Positions 7,204-14,551 of a stretch of 28,230 bases of DNA are shown piece after piece. Within the stretch, counting starts at the first letter, position 1. Each line of letters begins with the position of its first letter. The position numbers were made by a program, and so were the translations under genes. Under the pieces are notes generated by a model. That model saw only the letters and a list, made by a program, of their open reading frames with translations, was not told where the DNA came from and made no database searches. The stretch comes from an uncultured Oscillospiraceae bacterium (GTDB taxonomy: Bacteria; Bacillota; Clostridia; Oscillospirales; Oscillospiraceae): contig CABVDR010000034.1 in NCBI GenBank assembly GCA_902497145.1, positions 1 to 28,230 of the forward strand, given 5' to 3'.

Positions 7204-8079
7204 ATGAAACGACTGCCCGCTGTCTCTGCCTTTGCTCTGGCACTGCTCTTGCTTCAGCCTATGCCCGTATTTGCCAACATGGCCGCCCCAAAAGACCCCG
7301 ATGTGGGTACCTCCATCACCTTTGAGCAAAACGACGCTCTGGCGGTGACCGAAGAGGTGCTGGACATCACGGTCACCGGCTCCACCGCCAACATTACCGC
7401 CGCTTACTCCATGCACAACGTTACCAACGAGCCCGTCTCCACCCCGGTGATGTTTCTTGCTCCAAACACCGGGGACGGCAGCGTGGAGGTGACAGTGGAC
7501 GGCGAAGCGGTCCCCTTTTCCATGGACACCTATACCCTCACCTACTACAAAGAGTTGGAGACGGAGGACTGGCGCTACGCCATGCTCAAATACGGTTCCT
7601 CCAAGATTCCCGACGAAGAACAGCTGGTGGGCATCTCCTTCCAACTGGACTTTGGGCCGGGAGAGGCGGGGGAGGTTATCGTCTCCTACCCCTACCGCCT
7701 GGGGGGCTATCCGGACTATGCCTGGGATGTAAAACGGGGGGAGATTCGGTACTACCTGGCTCCGGCGGCCCTGTGGCAGGACTTTCAATCCCTCACCATT
7801 AACCTCACTCTGGACAGCGACATGCCTGTGGTAACCCGGAGCAGCGTGCCCTTTGAAAAAGTGGGCTCCCGCACCTATCAGTACTGCTCCGATACCCTCC
7901 CAAAGGGAAATCTGGAGATCGAGATCGACCAGAACAAGTTCCAGGAGGCGCTCAGCACCTTGCGAAACCCCTACCTGCTGGCCTTTGCTGCATTCCTGGC
8001 TCCTCCGATTCTTGTGGTGGTCGCGGTCATTGTGGGAATTAAGATCATTGTTAAAAAGGCTGGAAAATCCAAAAAATAA
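7204..8079 (+). CDS. Secreted, C-terminally membrane-anchored protein of unknown function
   Basis: This is a 291-aa protein. The ATG at 7204 follows AGGAGG at 7191-7196. The in-frame GTG at 7198 is too close to that site. Residues 1-25 form a Sec signal peptide (MKRLPA, hydrophobic core, VFA cleavage). The extracellular region is rich in beta-type sequence and contains one cysteine. A hydrophobic helix (about 255-278) followed by a Lys-rich end (KKAGKSKK) makes it a type I membrane protein. I cannot name a family. It has its own promoter and terminator, so it looks monocistronic. Confidence 0.8.
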   Translation: MKRLPAVSAFALALLLLQPMPVFANMAAPKDPDVGTSITFEQNDALAVTEEVLDITVTGSTANITAAYSMHNVTNEPVSTPVMFLAPNTGDGSVEVTVDGEAVPFSMDTYTLTYYKELETEDWRYAMLKYGSSKIPDEEQLVGISFQLDFGPGEAGEVIVSYPYRLGGYPDYAWDVKRGEIRYYLAPAALWQDFQSLTINLTLDSDMPVVTRSSVPFEKVGSRTYQYCSDTLPKGNLEIEIDQNKFQEALSTLRNPYLLAFAAFLAPPILVVVAVIVGIKIIVKKAGKSKK

Positions 8080-8114
8080 CCGTCTATATAGGCTTTTTTA
8101 TAGAAAAATAGCAA

Positions 8115-8140
8115 AGCGGCCCCAAGTGGGGCCGCTTTTT
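8115..8140. terminator. Bidirectional terminator between the secreted protein gene and the XRE gene
   Basis: Stem AGCGGCCCCA/TGGGGCCGCT (8115-8124 with 8127-8136) followed by a T-run to 8140. On the minus strand it also has a T-rich follow-up, so it can serve both convergent genes. Confidence 0.85.
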
Positions 8141-8147
8141 CTAACGT

Positions 8148-8354
8148 TTAAAAGTAAAACAGATCTTCAAATTTTTTATCCAACGCAATGCACAGCACCA
8201 GGGCCAGCTTGGCGGTGGGGTTAAACTGTCCCGTCTCAATGGAGCTGATCGTCTGCCTGGACACGCCCACCAGCTTGGCCAGATCACCTTGGGACAGATT
8301 TTTTTCCGCCCGGGCCACCTTCAAACGATTTTTTAATACCAGCTGGTCGTCCAT
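8148..8354 (-). CDS. Small XRE/Cro-family HTH regulator
   Basis: This is a 68-aa single-domain DNA-binding protein. The helix-turn-helix is clear: NRLKVARAEKNLSQGDLAKL followed by VGVSRQTISSIETGQFNPTA. Such proteins lack a ligand domain and act as compact repressors. It lies 4 bases after the stop of a three-helix membrane protein (8359-8670) and is almost certainly co-transcribed with it. A palindromic operator (CAAGTATACTTG) overlaps the -35 of their shared promoter, suggesting autoregulation. Membrane protein plus small HTH pairs are common in Firmicutes, with the membrane partner presumed to modulate the regulator. Confidence 0.88.
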   Translation of the reverse strand: MDDQLVLKNRLKVARAEKNLSQGDLAKLVGVSRQTISSIETGQFNPTAKLALVLCIALDKKFEDLFYF

Positions 8355-8358
8355 GTCC

Positions 8359-8670
8359 TCACCATCCTGACAAATACTTGACTAAATTATACACGATCAT
8401 GGCCAAACAGAAAAGGGCCATCCCAGCCTGAGAGCTCTGTTTCAGGTTGACCGCCTTGTAGAGGCAGCACCCGAAGGAACAGGCCCAAAACATGGCCAAA
8501 ATATCCCCTACGGGGATATGGTTCATCAGCTTATAGGTGGTCAGCAGCAGCCCGATGCCAAAGACAAAAATCAGGCTGAAGGATTCCCCTTGGATCCGGA
8601 TGGTTTTTTCCCGCTCGTCGCCCGATTGATTCTCCTTTTGACTGCGGGATAGAATTTCATTTTTATCCAT
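8359..8670 (-). CDS. Three-helix membrane protein paired with an XRE regulator (DUF6442-like)
   Basis: This is a 103-aa protein. The start MDKNEI at 8670 is chosen because AAAGGAG lies ~9 bases upstream. A longer frame from 8739 would cover the promoter. The N-terminus (MDKNEILSRSQKEN, GDEREK) recalls the family I know as DUF6442, which is typically encoded beside a small HTH gene. That name is from memory and unverified. Three hydrophobic segments are visible at about residues 30-46, 52-70 and 78-98. It probably sits in the membrane and may influence the downstream HTH protein. The function is unknown. Confidence 0.78.
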   Translation of the reverse strand: MDKNEILSRSQKENQSGDEREKTIRIQGESFSLIFVFGIGLLLTTYKLMNHIPVGDILAMFWACSFGCCLYKAVNLKQSSQAGMALFCLAMIVYNLVKYLSGW

Positions 8671-8729
8671 AAAAATTGCTCCTTTCCCAGTTGCACAGCG
8701 GACCGGCCGCGTCCTCTGTGGGTAAGACA

Positions 8730-8758
8730 AAGATAGCACATGGATATTATATTGTCAA
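8730..8758 (-). promoter_or_regulatory. Promoter of the membrane protein/XRE pair
   Basis: Read on the minus strand: TTGACA (8758-8753), a 17-base spacer, TATCTT (8735-8730). The -35 box overlaps the palindrome CAAGTATACTTG at 8756-8767. Confidence 0.75.
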
Positions 8759-8788
8759 GTATACTTGTCGTTAAGATAAGTTTACTTG
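8756..8788. promoter_or_regulatory. Tandem operators for the 68-aa XRE regulator
   Basis: Perfect 12-base palindrome CAAGTATACTTG at 8756-8767, and a second, weaker copy TAAGTTTACTTG at 8777-8788 (10 of 12 match). They are offset by 21 bases, two helical turns, so two dimers could bind the same face of the helix. The first overlaps the -35 box. Confidence 0.7.
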
Positions 8789-8816
8789 ATATTTTGACAA
8801 GTGCGCTTTTCTAACT

Positions 8817-8864
8817 AGAGGACTAAAAAGGGTTCCGATTTTTCGGAACCCTTTTTAGTCCTCT
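8817..8864. terminator. Perfect 22-bp stem terminator overlapping the end of the 8855-9124 gene
   Basis: The arms are perfect complements over 22 bases (8817-8838 with 8843-8864), loop TTTT. The last codons of the minus-strand XRE gene (LLED and stop) lie inside the stem. Confidence 0.85.
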
Positions 8865-9124
8865 AACAATTCATCTGCAGACACTTGAAAAAACTTTGCC
8901 AAGGCCCGCAATTCAATATCCGTAATAAATCGTTTGCCCTGCTCCATGCGCTGAATGGCATTCTTATCCACGTCCAGCCCACACAGCTGGAGCTGATCCG
9001 CAAGTGCCCGCTGAGAGAGCGCAGGAGTATGAGCCCGACGCAGCTGTGCAATTTTAGACCCACATAGGTTGAGTGCGCCCCCTGCCGCCCGGTTTTTATA
9101 CACACTCATCCCTCCATTTGACAT
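8855..9124 (-). CDS. XRE-family HTH regulator, divergent from the 90-aa gene
   Basis: This is an 89-aa protein with an HTH region (LSQRALADQLQLCGLDVDKN then AIQRMEQGKRFITD) and a short C-terminal helix (ELRALAKFFQVSADELLED). The start is uncertain. The first ATG (9124) lacks a Shine-Dalgarno, the second (9109) directly abuts GGAGGG, and a GTG six bases after GGAGGG gives the best spacing and a slightly shorter protein. It is divergently transcribed from the gene at 9214. Two copies of a 19-base inverted repeat fill the shared spacer, so it likely represses both directions. Confidence 0.85.
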   Translation of the reverse strand: MSNGGMSVYKNRAAGGALNLCGSKIAQLRRAHTPALSQRALADQLQLCGLDVDKNAIQRMEQGKRFITDIELRALAKFFQVSADELLED

Positions 9125-9190
9125 TTACTAATTGTCATTTTTCTTATTGTATGGTATCCTCACCAAAGAAATGACATTCACTAGATGTCA
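9119..9190. promoter_or_regulatory. Divergent control region with two XRE operators and a plus-strand promoter
   Basis: Two related 19-base palindromes, TGACATTTACTAATTGTCA (9119-9137) and TGACATTCACTAGATGTCA (9172-9190), match at 17 of 19 positions. A plus-strand promoter TTGTCA (9132-9137), 17-base spacer, TATCCT (9155-9160) has its -35 inside the first operator and its start just before the second. The arrangement suits tight repression, possibly with looping. Confidence 0.75.
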
Positions 9191-9213
9191 AAAAAGAGAA
9201 GGAGAGAATTCAT

Positions 9214-9486
9214 ATGGACAATCCAACTTGGGAAGAGAAGGCGAAGCAATCGCTATTTTATATTGGGTTAGGAAAGTGGATGGAAAAATGTGTGGGTGAG
9301 GTAAAAGCAGAGACCATAAAACAAGTAATGCACGATGAAGCGGTGTCTTTGATTGCACAGATTTATAGTATTTTACAGGATAAACAGTGCAGCGACCGGG
9401 ATTGCATGGAACAGATCGAGTCCATTTTAATGGCGTATGCCCAGCATTTAGCTTTAGACTCTACTCGTCATATAGAGCAAGATTAG
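9214..9486 (+). CDS. Unknown 90-aa helical protein, low GC
   Basis: This is a soluble, mostly helical 90-aa protein (starts MDNPTWEEKAKQSL, ends HIEQD) with no signal peptide, membrane segment or motif that I recognise. The ATG follows AAGGAG. Its base composition is clearly more AT-rich than the flanking housekeeping genes, as is the whole 8750-9490 patch, which suggests acquisition by transfer. The divergent XRE repressor gene and paired operators make it the likely regulated target. A toxin, phage-type or signalling role would be guesswork. Confidence 0.7.
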   Translation: MDNPTWEEKAKQSLFYIGLGKWMEKCVGEVKAETIKQVMHDEAVSLIAQIYSILQDKQCSDRDCMEQIESILMAYAQHLALDSTRHIEQD

Positions 9487-9510
9487 AGGATGACTTCTTT
9501 TGCAGATAAG

Positions 9511-9591
9511 ATCCGCCCCGCAGGGCGGAAACCCCAGAGGCGAAACGAAGTTTCGCAGAAAGTTCTTTGCCAAGCTTTCTTTCAAGAAAGC
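9511..9591 (-). repeat. Modules A and B of the repeat family, minus orientation
   Basis: Read on the minus strand: hairpin GCTTTCTT-GA-AAGAAAGC (9591-9574), linker TTGGCAAAGAACTTTCT, hairpin GCGAAAC-TTC-GTTTCGC (9556-9540), then CCTCTGGGG and the module B palindrome TCCGCCC/GGGCGGA (9512-9529). It is nearly identical to 19313-19393. It is downstream of the 90-aa gene and just upstream of the moxR promoter. Confidence 0.85.
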
Positions 9592-9596
9592 GGTGC

Positions 9597-9625
9597 TTGA
9601 ATTTTGAAGAAAAAGATTATACAAT
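9597..9625 (+). promoter_or_regulatory. Predicted promoter of the moxR-VWA operon
   Basis: TTGAAT (9597-9602), a 17-base spacer, TACAAT (9620-9625). It begins 6 bases after the end of the module A repeat. Confidence 0.55.
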
Positions 9626-9673
9626 TTCAAAGAATAAGCACATAAAGGCCCATGGGCCAGGAAGGATACGACC

Positions 9674-10483
9674 ATGAAGGAATTTCGAGGAAGTCAAAAT
9701 TATGTGGCCGACGAGGAGCTGCTCCGGGCGGTAAACATCGCCATGGTGCTGCAAAAGCCCCTGCTCATCAAGGGCGAGCCTGGCACCGGCAAGACTATGC
9801 TGGCCCAGGCCATCTCTCAGGCCCTGGATAAAAAGCTCATCATCTGGAACATCAAATCCACCACCAAGGCCCAGGATGGCCTGTATGTGTACGACGTGGT
9901 CCAGCGCCTCTACGACAGCCAGTTCGGCGGCCAGGGCGTGGACGACATCGCCAAGTACGTGAAGCTGGGCAAGCTGGGCGAGGCCTTTACCGCCGACGAG
10001 CAGGTAATTCTGCTCATTGACGAGATCGACAAGGCCGACCTGGAGTTCCCCAACGACCTGCTGTGGGAGCTGGACCGTATGGAGTTCTACATCCCCGAGA
10101 CGGGGGAGACCGTGAAGGCCAAGCACCGCCCGGTGGTGATCATCACCTCCAACGCGGAGAAGGAGCTGCCCGACGCCTTCCTGCGCCGGTGCGTGTTCCA
10201 CTACATCGCCTTCCCCGACAAGGAGCTCATGGCCGACATTGTCCGGGTCCACTTCCCCGACCTGGACGACAAGCTCCTCACCCAGGTGTTGGAGGCCTTC
10301 TACAAGATCCGCCAGCTGCCCCAGATCAAGAAAAAGCCCTCCACCAGCGAGATCATCGACTGGATCCAGGCCCTCCAGCACGGCGGCGTGGACGTGAGCC
10401 GCATCGGCAAGGAGGTGCCCTACCTGGGCGTGCTGCTGAAGAAGAACGAGGATATGGACGCCCTGCGCCGCGTCTGGAGATAA
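9674..10483 (+). CDS. MoxR-family AAA+ ATPase
   Basis: This is a 269-aa single-domain AAA+ ATPase. Walker A is GEPGTGKT (residues 34-41) and Walker B is ILLIDEID (about 112-119). A sensor-type TSNAEKELPDAFLRRC follows. MoxR proteins work as chaperones that assemble or activate metal-containing or multi-subunit complexes together with VWA-domain partners. The next gene encodes such a partner. The ATG is preceded by a GGAAGG-type site. The client complex is not encoded nearby. The two genes are separated by a strong hairpin repeat (10484-10509). Confidence 0.93.
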   Translation: MKEFRGSQNYVADEELLRAVNIAMVLQKPLLIKGEPGTGKTMLAQAISQALDKKLIIWNIKSTTKAQDGLYVYDVVQRLYDSQFGGQGVDDIAKYVKLGKLGEAFTADEQVILLIDEIDKADLEFPNDLLWELDRMEFYIPETGETVKAKHRPVVIITSNAEKELPDAFLRRCVFHYIAFPDKELMADIVRVHFPDLDDKLLTQVLEAFYKIRQLPQIKKKPSTSEIIDWIQALQHGGVDVSRIGKEVPYLGVLLKKNEDMDALRRVWR

Positions 10484-10523
10484 GTTCTTTTTCTTGAAAG
10501 AAAAAGAACCAAAAAGAACTTCC
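10484..10523 (+). repeat. Module A hairpin between moxR and the VWA gene
   Basis: It starts directly at the moxR stop codon: GTTCTTTTTCTT-GA-AAGAAAAAGAAC (10484-10509) followed by CAAAAAGAACTT. The sequence is the module A layout with a different, still fully paired arm. It may act as an intercistronic hairpin affecting mRNA stability or VWA expression. Confidence 0.8.
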
Positions 10524-10561
10524 ACGGCCTGTCCTCGGCTGTGGAATGGAAAGGAAACGTA

Positions 10562-11764
10562 ATGTTTGAGGATTTTCTCTACCTGCTGCGGCGAAACGGC
10601 CTGAAGGTCTCCCTCACCGAGTGGATGGCCCTGATGGAGGCCCTGGACAAGGGGCTCCATGGCTCCAGCTTTACCGGGTTTTACCACCTGTGCCGCTGCC
10701 TGCTGGTGAAGAGCGAGGCCGACTTTGACCGCTTCGACCGCTGTTTTCTGGAATATTTCAAGGACGTGCCCTTCCAGCAGGAGGTCTCCCAAGAGCTGAT
10801 GGACTGGCTCAACCGGCCCGACGTGCTCCAGGACTACGCCAACTGGGACGAGGAGCAGGCTCTGAAAAATATGGGCCTCAGCGAGGAAGAAATTGAGCGC
10901 ATGCTCCAGGAGCGGATGCAGGAACAAAAGGAGCAGCACAACGGGGGCAACTACTGGGTAGGCACCCACGGCATGTCTACCTTCGGCAACTCCGGTCTGT
11001 CCCCCAAGGGCATCCGGGTGGGCGGTCAGAGCATGTACAAACGGGCCTTCCGGGTGGCGGGAGAGCGGAAGTTCCGGGATTTTCGCCGGGACAACACCCT
11101 GGACACCCGCCAGTTCCAGGTGGCTCTGCGGCACCTGCGGCAGTTTTCCGGTTTGGTGGACCTGCCCCCCACGGAGTTCGACGTGGACAACACCATCAAG
11201 GACACCGCCGACAGCGGCGGCATGCTGAAGGTGCGCTACAAGCGGCCCCGGGAGAACACCGTCAAAGTCTTGCTGCTCATGGACTCCGGCGGCTCCATGG
11301 ACTACTACGCCCAGCTGTGCTCCGCCCTGTTCCAGGCGGTGAGCAAGGTGGGCCACTTCAAGGATTTGAAGGTCTACTACTTCCACAACTGCCCCTATGG
11401 CCGGGTGTTTACCTCCCCCACCATGCTCTCGGAGTACGGACAGCCCACCCAGTGGATCCTGGACAACATTTCCAGCGAGTACAAGGTCATCTTCGTGGGT
11501 GACGCCCAGATGGCCCCCTACGAGCTCATGGGCGACTACTCCTACTCCCCCAACCGGGACCCCAACGCCCCGAGAACCGGGCTGGAGTGGCTCAATCGCT
11601 TCCGGGGGAAGTACCCCAACGCCATCTGGCTCAACCCCAGCCAGCGGCCCACCTGGGGCCAGTACTGGACCCAGACCTACGACACCATTGCCCGCATCTT
11701 CCCCATGTTTCCCCTCACCGTGGAGGGCCTGGAGGAGGGCATGAAGAAGCTTCTCTCCCGCTAG
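10562..11764 (+). CDS. CoxE-like VWA-domain protein, partner of MoxR
   Basis: This is a 400-aa protein. ATG 10562 has AAAGGA six bases upstream. A GTG at 10541 is less likely. The N-terminal ~230 residues are helical and charged, with an unusual Gln/Glu stretch (about 113-125). The C-terminal half is a von Willebrand A fold with a MIDAS of DSGGS (241-245), a DxGxS variant of the classical DxSxS that I recall from the CoxE-like branch. A later acidic residue lies in VGDAQMAP (about 312-319). MoxR/VWA pairs act as ATP-driven metal-complex maturation chaperones. The target is unknown. Confidence 0.88.
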   Translation: MFEDFLYLLRRNGLKVSLTEWMALMEALDKGLHGSSFTGFYHLCRCLLVKSEADFDRFDRCFLEYFKDVPFQQEVSQELMDWLNRPDVLQDYANWDEEQALKNMGLSEEEIERMLQERMQEQKEQHNGGNYWVGTHGMSTFGNSGLSPKGIRVGGQSMYKRAFRVAGERKFRDFRRDNTLDTRQFQVALRHLRQFSGLVDLPPTEFDVDNTIKDTADSGGMLKVRYKRPRENTVKVLLLMDSGGSMDYYAQLCSALFQAVSKVGHFKDLKVYYFHNCPYGRVFTSPTMLSEYGQPTQWILDNISSEYKVIFVGDAQMAPYELMGDYSYSPNRDPNAPRTGLEWLNRFRGKYPNAIWLNPSQRPTWGQYWTQTYDTIARIFPMFPLTVEGLEEGMKKLLSR

Positions 11765-11780
11765 TACTTTCTGTACTGAA

Positions 11781-12172
11781 GGGGACGGATGTGCCTTTCT
11801 GAGCGATCAGAAAGGCACCAAAGAATCGCCGGGGGACGGCTCCGATGAGCGCCTTCGCGGAGCGGGCGCTCATAGTCACCTTTCCCCCGGTCCCCCTGTT
11901 ACGAAGGCGGGCCACTTCGGGTTTTTGATTGGTTTCGGCGGGCAAAATTTGAGTAGCTTTTGCTTTTTATTCCGGCCCACTGGGGCCTGTTGCCATCAAA
12001 ATTTGAAGGCATTGCTGCTCTAACACACACCGCCTGGTGCCTGCCTACTTGTTTGGTGCAGCGGTTGTCGGGTCGTTGCCCCAACTACTGCCCAGCTGCC
12101 ACAGTTTTGCCAGCGTAGGCGGTGTCCGTACTGTGCAGACACTTACAAAATTCAGATCCGGCGGAACCCATC
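11781..12172. repeat. Long dispersed palindromic element, copy 1
   Basis: This fills the gap after the VWA gene and has no coding capacity. In order: hairpin C GTGCCTTTCTGA/TCAGAAAGGCAC (11791-11818) and the tag CAAAGAATCGCCGGGGG; hairpin D ATGAGCGCC/GGCGCTCAT (11845-11873); a C-run/G-run remnant; module E (GGGCAAAATTTGAGTAGC, then GGCCCACTGGGGCC); the central stem ACACCGCCT (12027-12035) with AGGCGGTGT (12117-12125); and a GATCCGGCGGAAC end. Each block recurs in other copies. Confidence 0.8.
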
Positions 12173-12189
12173 CCCAAAAGAGAAAAAAC

Positions 12190-12225
12190 AAGCGCGTGCG
12201 GTTTATGAAAACTCCGCACGCGCTT
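12190..12225. terminator. Bidirectional terminator downstream of the AEC transporter
   Basis: Stem AAGCGCGTGCGG (12190-12201) with CCGCACGCGCTT (12214-12225). On the minus strand it is followed by GTTTTTTC, so it mainly serves the transporter. A shorter T-run follows on the plus strand. Confidence 0.83.
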
Positions 12226-12240
12226 TTACTATGTAAAAAG

Positions 12241-13185
12241 TTACCCAATCAAAACCATTAAAATAGGAATGCTGATAAAACTGGCCAGTGTGCTCAAACA
12301 CGCCCCAGTGGCGGCATATTGCTCATCTGCCCCAAACGCGCCGGACAGCACCGGCACCTGACTGACCACCGGCAGGGCGCTCTCTACAATGAAAACCTGC
12401 AAGGCCAGGCCGGAAATCCCAAACAGGTGGCAAATACCCCAGCAGATGACGGGAGATACCACCAGCCGCACCACCAGCATGGTGGGCAGACCGGGCAGCA
12501 GGCGCAGGTTACGGAGCCCCACCTCCCAGATGATGTATCCGCAGTAGATGAGGGCCAGAGGGGACACCGTGTCCCCGATGTACCCGGCAAACTTCATTAC
12601 CGCGGAAGGCAGCTGGAGGTCCAAAATAAGCATGAGAATGGCAAAGATCACGCCCAGAATGGGGGGCTTGCTCAATAAATTTTTGAAAAAGCCCAGTACC
12701 GTGGTGCGGGTGCCCTCCGCGGTGCCGGAGCGCTGGATGAGCATAATGCCCACCGACTGAAGAAAGCTGGTGTTTCCCAGGTAATAGATCATCACGTAAG
12801 GCAGGCAGGCGTCGCCGAAGAGCTGGGTACACACCGGCAGGCCAATAAACAAGGTGTTGGACAGGCCGGTCATCACCACAAACACGCCCCAGCGGTTGTG
12901 GGGGATGTGGAGCAGCTGGGCCAGGGCCACCGCCAGCAGCATGGTCAGGACAATGCCCACCACCACGGAAATGAGCATAATGCCCGCCTGGAGCAGCATG
13001 TCGTGGCTCAGGTTGGTGAGCAGGCCGGTGATGCAGGTGCAGGGCACGGCGATGTTGACGATGTACTTACTTAAAAATTTCTTTTCCGACGGGCCCATCC
13101 AGCCCCGCCAGCCCATAAAGTAGCCTACGCTCATGAGAGCCATCAAAATGAGGGAGGCGGACAGGGCGTTTAAAAATCCGGACAC
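12241..13185 (-). CDS. AEC-family (auxin efflux carrier-like) transporter
   Basis: This is a 314-aa integral membrane protein with about ten hydrophobic segments and the AEC/PIN-like pattern: an N-terminal helix group (LMALMSVGYFMGWRGW), a central polar break, and a second helix group ending FISIPILMVLIG. Bacterial relatives carry small organic acids such as malate or malonate. The substrate cannot be told here. It starts at GTG preceded by AAGGAAAG and lies 65 bases downstream of ricT with a GC hairpin between, so it may be partly co-transcribed. Confidence 0.88.
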   Translation of the reverse strand: MSGFLNALSASLILMALMSVGYFMGWRGWMGPSEKKFLSKYIVNIAVPCTCITGLLTNLSHDMLLQAGIMLISVVVGIVLTMLLAVALAQLLHIPHNRWGVFVVMTGLSNTLFIGLPVCTQLFGDACLPYVMIYYLGNTSFLQSVGIMLIQRSGTAEGTRTTVLGFFKNLLSKPPILGVIFAILMLILDLQLPSAVMKFAGYIGDTVSPLALIYCGYIIWEVGLRNLRLLPGLPTMLVVRLVVSPVICWGICHLFGISGLALQVFIVESALPVVSQVPVLSGAFGADEQYAATGACLSTLASFISIPILMVLIG

Positions 13186-13215
13186 AGGCTTTCCTTCTTT
13201 CCACGGTAAAACGTA

Positions 13216-13237
13216 GGCCCCCGCTTGCGCGGGGGCC
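13216..13237 (-). terminator. GC-rich hairpin after ricT
   Basis: GGCCCCCGC (13216-13224), loop TTGC, GCGGGGGCC (13229-13237). On the minus strand it is followed by TACGTTTTACC, a weak T-run, so termination may be partial. Confidence 0.6.
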
Positions 13238-13250
13238 GTGATGGATGGAA

Positions 13251-14528
13251 TTACTCCGCCTTGGGGGTGCTGCCGGAACCGCTCCCATTCCCTCTGGGAC
13301 GGCGGCGGCGGGGACGGCGGCGCTTTTCGCCCCCCTCAGCGGGGGCGGTAGAGTCCGTACGGGGCGGACGCTCAGCGCTCTTCTCCCGGACGTTTTCCGG
13401 ACGGGGACGGCGCTCCTCCTGCTTGGGACGGGGCTGGCGCTGGGGGCGCTCCCCCTCCTGCTGCTGGGGCTTGGCGCTCTCCCGGCTGCGGCGGGAACGG
13501 CTGCGGCCGGAGGAACTCTTGGGGGGCTTGGAGCCGGGGGCGGGGGCATCAAAGCCCTCATACTGAGGCGTCTCCCCATTGAACACCGCCTCCAGGGCGG
13601 CGGCCAGAGGCGAGGCGGAGCCCTTCAGATCGGGGACCTCCTCCTTCTCCACCGGCTTGCGCAGCTTGGCCAGCTCCTCCAGGGGAGGCTCCACATAGCC
13701 CTCCGGGCGCTTGCCCTTGCCGTTGCGGACAATGCAGATCTCGCAGTTCTGGTAGCACTTGGGGGTCTCCGGGGCGCTGTCCAGCCGCACCTGCACCGTC
13801 TGGCGCAGCAGGTTGACGCTGGACACGGTGCCCGCCCCGTCGGGAGTCTCCACAAAGGACTCCTGCTTGGGGGAGTGCTTGACCAGATCTTCATAGGCCT
13901 CCTGCTCGTACTTGAGGCAGCACATCAGCCGCCCGCAGGTGCCGGAAATTTTGGTGGGATTCAAAGACAGGTTCTGGGTCTTGGCCATCTTGATGGACAC
14001 GGGCTGGAACTCGTCCAAAAACTGGGAGCAGCAGAAGGGCCGTCCGCAGATGCCCAGGCCCCCCAGCATCTTGGCCTCGTCCCGCACGCCGATCTGGCGC
14101 AGCTCAATGCGGGCGTGGATGGCGCTGGCCAGGTCTTTGACCAGGGCGCGGAAGTCCACCCGGCCCTCGGCAGTGAAGAAGAAGAGCACCTTGTTGCCCT
14201 CAAAGCTGTATTCGGCCTCCACCAGCTTCATCTCCAGCCCGTGCTGAGCGATCTTCTCCTGGCAGATCTGGAAGGCCTTGGCCTCCTTCTCCTTGTTGCG
14301 CTCCCGCACCTTCTGGTCCTCCTCGGTGGCCCGGCGGAGCACCGGACGGAGGGGAGCGGTGAGCTCCATCTCGTCAATGGGGGTGTTTCCCTGGGTGCAC
14401 TCGCCGTATTCGGTGCCCCGGGAGGTCTCCACAATCACCCCTTCGCCGGGCTGGAACACCTCGCCGTTGGGGTTAAAATAGTATTGTTTGCCTCCGCTTT
14501 TGAAGCGGACGGAAATAATTTCAACCAT
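13251..14528 (-). CDS. ricT: RicT (YaaT), PSP1-domain iron-sulfur regulator with long Arg-rich tail
   Basis: This is a 425-aa PSP1-domain protein. In B. subtilis, RicT (YaaT) with RicA and RicF forms an iron-sulfur complex that steers RNase Y processing and affects competence, sporulation and biofilm. The hallmark cysteines are visible in CGRPFCC (C161, C166, C167) and CGRLMCC (C198, C203, C204), with CYQNCEIC (258-265) further on. The first ~290 residues match the expected ~275-aa family size. Residues about 325-425 are an extra low-complexity tail rich in Arg, Pro, Ser and Glu. The holB-ricT order is conserved from B. subtilis, but here a 470-base repeat element separates them. AAAGGAG precedes the ATG. 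Confidence 0.94.
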   Translation of the reverse strand: MVEIISVRFKSGGKQYYFNPNGEVFQPGEGVIVETSRGTEYGECTQGNTPIDEMELTAPLRPVLRRATEEDQKVRERNKEKEAKAFQICQEKIAQHGLEMKLVEAEYSFEGNKVLFFFTAEGRVDFRALVKDLASAIHARIELRQIGVRDEAKMLGGLGICGRPFCCSQFLDEFQPVSIKMAKTQNLSLNPTKISGTCGRLMCCLKYEQEAYEDLVKHSPKQESFVETPDGAGTVSSVNLLRQTVQVRLDSAPETPKCYQNCEICIVRNGKGKRPEGYVEPPLEELAKLRKPVEKEEVPDLKGSASPLAAALEAVFNGETPQYEGFDAPAPGSKPPKSSSGRSRSRRSRESAKPQQQEGERPQRQPRPKQEERRPRPENVREKSAERPPRTDSTAPAEGGEKRRRPRRRRPRGNGSGSGSTPKAE

Positions 14529-14551
14529 GGTTGTTCTCCTTTGGTTTATAT

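Noticed and set aside
8671..8739. Longer start for the three-helix membrane protein
   Set aside because: It overlaps the -10 promoter region and lacks a ribosome binding site. The ATG at 8670 has AAAGGAG.
9617..11386. 589-aa open frame antisense to moxR and the VWA gene
   Set aside because: Shadow of two genes with obvious Walker and MIDAS motifs on the plus strand.
11781..12172. Known large structured RNA (such as ROOL, GOLLD or OLE)
   Set aside because: The size and modular palindromes do not match what I recall of those families, but I could not run a covariance search to exclude it.
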